This document shows, piece by piece, positions 57,401 to 64,000 of a stretch of DNA of 64,000 nt. Numbering within the stretch: position 1 is the first letter of the stretch; every line of letters begins with the position of its first letter. The translations under genes and the position numbers were made by a program. Source of the DNA: Sarcomyxa edulis (lineage: Eukaryota; Basidiomycota; Agaricomycetes; Agaricales; Mycenaceae); the NCBI GenBank assembly GCA_009761415.1, contig QUOL01000004.1, forward strand, positions 124,001 through 188,000. Direction: 5' to 3'. Below the pieces are notes generated by a model. The model worked only from the letters and a program-made list of their open reading frames with translations. It did not search any database and was not told the DNA's origin.

Positions 57401-58575
57401 CTATTCCTGTGGTACGAAAGGACTTCTTCGGTAGGAAGGAGCCTCGATGATAGTCGGGAGTGATTTAGCCAGCTCAGCAGTACCAGCAGGGAATGGTAAA
57501 TCGTCCACTCCCGTCGGTAACACATTCTCGTACATGCCTTTTGCTTGGTTGACCACACTGCGAGCTATCATCTTTTTCTTCGCATCCCGTATGAGCACAG
57601 GCGCGTCGTCCACTCCTGGAACAGCACCTCGGACAAATATCAGGTCAAGAGTGGTGTCGACACGGACGACGGCAAGGTTCAGTGTTGTGATGCGCTTGTT
57701 ACCCATGTGGCCGGCCATCTTTTTACCGGGCCAGATACGACCTGGATCCTATTGGGATGTTAAATCGTTGATGAAAAACCATAGCATCGTCCATAGTTCG
57801 CACCTGATGCTGACCCGTAGAACCTGAGGACCTATGTGATGTGGATACACCATGACTCGCATTGAGACCTCCATATCCCCATCGCTTCATACCTCCCTGG
57901 AACCCTTTACCGATCCTAGAATGCTTTAATGAGAATTGAGAATAGAGGGTTGCAATGATGGAACGCACGAATTAGCGACAACGTCGACAAATTGTCCGGG
58001 AACAAAGTGTATCGCAGATAATGTGGTTCCTGCGGAACGTATAGTCGGTCTTTTGCTCTGCGAGAGATAAAACACTGCTCACCGACGGGGACATGAGCAT
58101 CCGGCGTTACGGGAAATTCCCTAACGAGATGTTTGGGAGGAACACGAGCCTTCCTGAAATGCCCCTGCATTTGCCTAGTAGTAGTCTTGGCTGGTCGATC
58201 AGAGGCAGCGACCTGGACGGCATGGTACTCGGTATGATTTCGTCGAACCGTTCGGATATTAGCAGTGACCTGACAATTTTCCAACTGCAATAATGCAATC
58301 GTAAGAAGATGCGCGTCGGTTACAGAAGCTGAGCTTACCTGAAGAACGGTGACTGGAAGACGTGCACCCTGGTCATTCCACATCACTGTCATTCCTCGTT
58401 TACGCGCTATTAGACCCGTCCGTATTGAAGTGGGGGTCCATTTGGGTGCGGGGGTTGGGTCGGGTTTGGTAGAAGTGCTCGCTACTGGCGCGGCATTTGC
58501 AGCTACTGTTGAATGTATAGATCTGAGATTCGAAACAGGCCATGGCCGTTGACGAAAAGCCCATAGCCTGAGCAT
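57401..58575 (-). CDS. Mitochondrial large ribosomal subunit protein uL3m (MRPL3)
   Basis: About five exons. The start [20 protein letters not shown] (58575) gives an Arg-rich presequence for mitochondrial import. An in-frame ATG at 58701 would add a Lys-rich stretch not expected there. Conserved uL3 segments are [76 protein letters not shown], and [20 protein letters not shown]. uL3 binds near the peptidyl-transferase centre of the mitoribosome. Its start lies 150 bp from the divergent Rrn6-like gene. Confidence 0.92.
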
Positions 58576-58725
58576 ATTGTTGGCGGGGATGATGCACTTG
58601 TAAGCAACTTGTAAGTTGGCCAATTTGAATGGCTGAGACTTTTTGCGGACTTTGGAATTCTCGAACTTTTTACGCCGATCAAGTTCCCTCCTAAACTGCA
58701 TGTCTCCTCCTCATAACTAAATGGA

Positions 58726-61700
58726 ATGGATCATTGGCCCACAGATGACAGAATTTTTGATTCTGGTACCGTGCGTAAGGGCAAAGGAGGAGCTAGAGAA
58801 AGGGAGAGGGCGGAAGCCTCCGTCAAAGATCGTTATTATCCTCACTTGGAGCCAGGATCATTAAACGCGGTTGGCTTGCGTCAAAATCAGAAGAATGGGC
58901 ACCTGGAATGGACTTCTATCCTGAACTATTCGAATGTAACTGCCAAAGGTCATTATTCCATCAGCTTTCAACGAGGTTTTATTTGACTGTTTATGCAGGA
59001 CGTAGACTAGTTTCGAAAGACAAGGCCGTGACTGTATTTCCTCCGACGCGTTCCCTATCCTTAGATGAACCTCGGATGACTATCATACAGCGTGCGGAAG
59101 AAGGCGTATGTGACCCCAACCAATGAACCCGTATACGGCTTACGTTCATCTAGGCAAATTTCCTGCGAACATATCTCCCAGACGTCGAGATCGCTGCTGA
59201 ACTGATACGAGACGAGATTGCAGCTGACACTTGGTATACTCGCAAATACGACGAATTCGACCCATACGCAGGAAATCTACTGGAAGCTGTGATTCCCTCT
59301 TCATCCAGAGTCACGCCGACTGCATTCCTTGCCTTCCCGATGGGAGAAACAAACTGTGGCTTAAGTAAGGTCGTTCTCTCTGGGCTACGTGTCTGTATTG
59401 CTCAGTTTCTTGGAGAACATCTCAGATCTATCTCCGTTCATCTACAACGCGAAGAAAGCTCAATGCGTCTTCAAACCATTGCTAGGCGCAGCTCATACAT
59501 TCGCAACTCCGATCCAACATATAGTCACCTCGAGCTCTGCGTCGTACGGTCACAGGCATAGTAAGACTTTATTCACTGCTGTCATAATGCTGCTTGCCAA
59601 CTTTTCTCTCCATTAGATCCATATATGGGAGTTCGTACCTATGGCCTGACGTCCCTTCTCGAGCTTAAGACTATAGGGTCTGCTTCTCGTCTCAGTGCCC
59701 AAGTCGTCGAGCTTGCAAACATAGTTCGATCCGACGTCGGCAATAGATCAATTACCGATCTCAAAATACTGCCTACATCGTCGACGTTGAAGGCTCTGAT
59801 AGTCAACGACCTGGGTGCTGCCTACACTTGTAGTCTGGCTGAAGGGCAAAAAACACTGTGCGTTCTGCAGATCAAGCTTTCTCATTGCGATACAAATGCA
59901 TTTTCTCTGCAGTCAGCTTGTCCAAAAAAGCAGTGAATCTTCACCGACTCCATCGTCCGATTTACTCTGGCGAATCGAACATACTGATGACGCTGAAGGA
60001 TGTCTATTAATGTCGAGAAAGATGGCGACGCGCTTAGATTTCAGGGTACGTTCATTCATGGGCTCCATGCGCAAATCGCTAATCTTCCAGCAGACGGATT
60101 CCTCTACCCTGGACTTATTTTCTGTACAAAGGTCCGGAGAGGTATTGACTGCTCTCGAGGGCGGACATACTGACCACATAGTCCGGCTCACATCGACAAC
60201 TGAGATAATCTGGGTCGACGATAGAGTGCCCCGAAAACCGCTCTTAGGATACAAGCACGGCCGTCAATTTGATAGAACACTAGAAACTCGCACCATTTTC
60301 TTAGACAACGGTACTCATGATTAACTACCTTGTACTTGAAATCTTCTAACGGTCCTGCGTTTTCATAGCCCCCTTGACTTGTTTAACCTCCCGAAAAAAT
60401 GGCATGATCACTATATATGATGTGTCCCGCACAGACGATCACTTATTGCACATCGCCTCTCCGCCGCATTGCTTACCACCCGTGGTGGGATCAACCGTTC
60501 CCTCTGTTGGCCATTCCTTATTTCGGCATCCTTCTGTGGACGGAGAGATCAGTCTATTCCACTTGTCTGACCGAGGGAGCATACATCGTCTTGACTTGGC
60601 CATGACTATGAGTCCCTACCAAGTCGAGCAGACACCTTCATCTATATCACAAAGTGTTGAGTGGCCTGTGGAACTACAAGAAAAAGCTACTCGGGCCATT
60701 GACATGCGATCAGATGTAGGGCCCTTAGGCGCACGAGACGTTACAGAGGTTGACCTTCACCCCATATATGACAGTGAGAATATTCCGATCATAGCTTTCG
60801 TTGTTTCGGTGTTCATGAAATCTCTAGATATGTTTCGTGTCCACAGAGAAGATACGCGGCTTGTTGCAGAGCAGAATGGTGAAACTGTGCACGAACTTCT
60901 CGAGCAGATACCGTCTTACTGGCAAGAGACAGATGCCCCTGTGGAGCATATGCTTACTACGTGATTTCAGCAATATTGGTCTTCCTCGTCATGTTCTGTC
61001 ACTAATGGACGCTCTCTAGATTCGATGTTGCGTTTCGCTCTGGGGATGAACCTCGTCAAGTTTCCAGGGCTGATTTTCTAATGGAGAGTGCACTTAGCTC
61101 CGCGAGAGGCTATCATGCTTTTGCACATGGTCGTTTATCTACTGAGGCGCTGTTGAGAGGAGCTCCCTGGCATCATGACATCGGTCCCATCCTTCGACAT
61201 CTAGATCCTAGTCTTCCAGACGATTTCCAAGAGTTTTCCGAGGCATTACAGCGGTTCAATCTTGCTCCTCATATCGACCGTACTGCCCAGTCTATCAAGA
61301 GAGAAGCAGAAGCTCGTGAACAACTCGTTCTTGACCTTGCATTATCCACCGATATCTATTCCGCAGAACCGTTTACGACAGCATCTCTCGAGGCCGATCT
61401 AGACAATCTCGAGACCATGTCTCGCGCAACAGAGGCGTTATCTCTCCAGGATGCACCTCCCGCGGTCCATTTCGGATATCTACGGCCAATGGTCAAACCC
61501 AAAGTTGGCGACTCGAAAGCTGACGAAGTGCCTGGACCGGACGGATTAATGATGCCCCTTGGTGTTCGACTTCTTCTACAAGAGTGGGAAGTAGGAACGA
61601 GTCCGCTCGACTACAGTTATGTCGATCCCTACGATGGCTCCCCTCAAGAAGCGCGGCCATCCCGTCGAACAAAGCGTCCACATGCTTCCCAGACGACGAG

Positions 61701-61992
61701 GGAATTCGCGCAAGGCCTAGCCCAATCTCAGCGCCCTCCGTTGGTAGTTCCCTCTTATCCGACTGCCCCGCCAATACTTCAACCCGATACTCGCAGACCC
61801 GTTGTAAGCCAGTCGCAAGGGTTTGAGTTACCAAGGGTTTTTCAACCTTTCGGAAGTCAGCTTCCGACCGTCGATCTCTTGGGGTCATCCCAGGATTTTG
61901 GACCGAGCACACAGATATTATCTGGACCTCATGGCGGTCGCTCGTCGCTGTTGAAAAAGAAATCTGCGAAGAAGAGGTTAGGGGGATTTTGA
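58726..61992 (+). CDS. RNA polymerase I initiation factor, Rrn6/TAF1C-like
   Basis: Large multi-exon gene, about 900 residues. The N-terminal MDHWPTDDR followed by YYPHLEPGSLNAVGL, then PTRSLSLDEPRM, leads into a beta-propeller-like core (MGVRTYGLTSLLELK, LLWRIEHTDDAEGCLLMS, LTCLTSRKNGMITIYDVSRT). The region after 61081 is helical and then Ser/Pro/Gln-rich with SQ-containing repeats, ending in KKKSAKKRLGGF. This basic C-terminal box after a disordered tail is what I know from fungal Rrn6-like proteins of the core factor that loads RNA polymerase I at rDNA. The splice between about 58930 and 59010 could not be resolved. Confidence in the gene is high, in the name moderate. Confidence 0.68.
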
Positions 61993-62364
61993 ACGTTGTC
62001 GCCGCGAGGTCTCGAAGGATCCTGTTCTGTCTCACACTTGTGCATTACAAAATACCCTAATCACCTAGCAAAGTATACCGTATAGTTCGTTTACCATCAC
62101 AGTAATGTTGTATTCATGTTTGATCCTATCTGAGATTTAGCGAGGCTTGAAGCTTGAACGTGAATTTCTGGTCGGCGGTCAAGTGACCGCTTCGGAGAGT
62201 GGACCCAATTTTATCCATCGTATATAGCGTGCCTCCGTTTTTCCTCCCTCGAAAGTTGCTTCTACTTTACCCATCGTCAGCCCCGATTCCTGCTTCATTT
62301 TGAAAACCTCCTATATAACCGTGCAAAAGCACGATCCTGGACGGCGGCCCAGTCAAAACGCCTT

Positions 62365-63907
62365 ATGGATGGACAAAGGTAAAAACATAGCTTACCTCTT
62401 GGTGCATATCAAATGACGCGGTTTTATCCAGGAAATCCAACCCTCTGTATGATCAGGCGAAATTCCATGAGATCCTTAGAAGTCCGTCTCGTTGCGTTTC
62501 CAAACCTTGGACCATCTGACAAGTCGTTGTAGACAACAAGGCGGTAGTATGCGCCTTAAGCGCAAGCTATATCTCTACGTTCGCAGGGTACCCGGTGAGC
62601 ACCGTATTTCGGCAATCTTGCTCCCGCAATGATTGAGAGGTCTCTTTCTCTAGCTGGATTCTCTCAAGTCGAGGTTGCAAACCACAAAAACGCGAGTGAC
62701 AGTACCGGGACTTGCAGCTATGGTTTACCGTGAAGAGGGAATTATAGGCTTCTATCGTGGACTGTGGATACCTTTGATCACCATCTCCTTCGTTCGTGCG
62801 TCTTTCTTGCTTACTTGTTCCTTCGATCCGTAATGACCGGGATAAATAGGTGCTGCATCATTCACAATATACAGCCGTACGAAAGAGCACTGTCGCAATC
62901 ATAACTATCTGAACCGCAACAGTATTATCGATGTTGCACTCGTGGGAGGCCTCAGCGGTGCAATGTCTGGAGCTCTTATCTCGTTTGGAAGTACCCGTAT
63001 GTGGCTTTTCGCTCTGAGAGGAGGTACCCCTGGCTGACGATGACCATAGCATTCGAGCTTGTCAAGGTTCGTCTCCTTCGGCCTTGACGATATTTGCCAC
63101 ATTCCATCAGCTTGTCCCATTAGATTCGACGGCAGCTGGAGTTCACGATCGCTGCCACCAGAGGCGTCCACCTCTCAAAACCTCCCGGTACTATGGATGC
63201 AGTGAAAGACATCATCAGAAACAACGGCTTGCGTGGTCTTTACACTGGTTTCCCCATTCATTTTGGTTAGTAATCTACAGTTGTCCTTACGATTCTGCCC
63301 CTAAATGCACATACCAGTTCGCGACACGTCGGGAACCGCGCTTTACTTTTTGGAATACGACAGCTTCCGGCATTTGCTTGGACGCAACAGGTCAGGGGAA
63401 CAAGGCCAAACACCTTCGTGGTTGCCCATACATTCCTCTCTGGTTCCCTTCTTCTGTGGTTCTCTTGCAGGAGTATGGTTTTTTCTTCTATCGACCCTGC
63501 CGATTATTAACATTTGTGTTAGGTGACATCATGGGCCATTATATATCCTATTGACGTGTAAGTGGGTCTCCATGCTTTCGAGTCCCCGCTGACCTGGTTG
63601 CAGCGTCAAAACAAAAATACAACAACGCGCTTTGGCAGGTGATAAATACCGAGGGGTATGGGAAACTCTACATCGCCTTGTACGCGGTAAGCCAAACAGT
63701 CATTTCCATTCGAGTCGTCTTTGAACGCGTCGTGTAGGTCCCGATCCCAGCGCCCCAAAACCGATACTCGCAGGTCTCGCACGAATCTACCAAGGCCTGG
63801 GTGTCAGTGCTCTACGCAGCATTACAACTCATGGATTGTTGTGGACCTTTTTTGATATCACTGCTCACTATATCGATAACTTGCCACGTCTACCTGAGCA
63901 AGGGTAG
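62365..63907 (+). CDS. Mitochondrial carrier family protein (SLC25)
   Basis: Multi-exon gene with the three-repeat carrier pattern. Repeat 1 reads SASYISTFAGYPLDSLKSRL then the EEGIIGFYRGLWIPL helix pair. Repeat 2 has GALISFGSTPFELVKVRRQL and IIRNNGLRGLYTGFPIHF. Repeat 3 has WAIIYPIDVVKTKIQQRALA and IYQGLGVSALRSITTHGLLW. Each contains a Px[D/E]xxKxRxQ-like signature. It should be in the inner mitochondrial membrane; the substrate is not clear. The 5' exons are uncertain: a start at 62365 gives a readable first piece, but its join to repeat 1 was not resolved. The stop is at 63905-63907. The last 93 bases of the window hold no feature. Confidence 0.75.
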
Positions 63908-64000
63908 CTGCCATTCTCGTATAATCCGTTCGTCCTGTCCATCTAACTTAGATATCCTCTCATAACCACTGTAGCTATCATCTTGACTCTAAATTGAAAC

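Noticed and set aside
1..64000. Prophage, bacterial defence operon or giant-virus insertion
   Set aside because: Every confidently identified gene is a spliced fungal gene; no hallmark viral or bacterial genes were seen.

Overview
This is a gene-dense stretch of nuclear DNA from a filamentous basidiomycete, most likely an Agaricomycete. Genes are packed a few hundred bases apart on both strands. Nearly all are split by many short introns (about 45-65 nt, GT-AG, two credible GC-AG). The conserved products are eukaryotic: a CCT chaperonin subunit, UFD1, N-myristoyltransferase, Mediator MED16, RAD54, OGG1, a Crb2/Rad9-type checkpoint mediator, and a fused mitochondrial transhydrogenase. I see no bacterial operons, rRNA, convincing tRNA, CRISPR array or intact transposon.

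Layout. 1-3.3 kb: a tandem array of a small secreted cysteine-rich protein gene (two complete minus-strand copies; the left edge carries the promoter of a probable third copy outside the window). 3.3-9.3 kb: a GYF-domain U5 snRNP protein (LIN1/CD2BP2), RAD54, and a membrane/coiled-coil protein. 9.4-14 kb: a 22-bp minisatellite, a chromodomain protein, a BRI3-like membrane protein and a gene remnant. 14-22.5 kb: the Crb2/Rad9/53BP1-type protein, a single-pass membrane protein, and a nucleotide-sugar transporter. 22.8-29.6 kb: NAD(P) transhydrogenase and a DapA-family aldolase with a decayed duplicate of its 3' end. 29.6-38.2 kb: a long intergenic region, a Dal5-type MFS permease, a BAHD/condensation-fold acyltransferase and a HAD phosphatase. 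38.2-42.3 kb: MED16 and a PAC3-like proteasome chaperone, divergently arranged. 42.3-47.3 kb: gene-poor, with one newly assembled 88-residue three-exon gene. 47.3-64 kb: OGG1, ferroportin-like transporter, NMT, UFD1, CCT4, mitochondrial uL3, an Rrn6-like Pol I factor and a mitochondrial carrier.

The genes do not form one pathway. Most are housekeeping functions: genome stability (RAD54, Crb2-like, OGG1), transcription (MED16, Rrn6-like), protein quality control (UFD1, CCT4, PAC3-like), mitochondria (NNT, uL3m, carrier) and transport. The conserved genes often form compact divergent pairs with 130-215 bp shared promoters. The accessory material is the secreted-protein array, the permease/acyltransferase stretch, the aldolase duplication and the gene-poor 42-46 kb region. 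I did not find a clearly new multi-gene system. The best candidates for something undescribed are the secreted-protein array, the 88-residue gene, the TQP repeat block of the Crb2-like protein and the chromodomain protein with an unassigned C-terminal domain. Exon boundaries were worked out by hand; spans of multi-exon genes run from start to stop codon and include introns.
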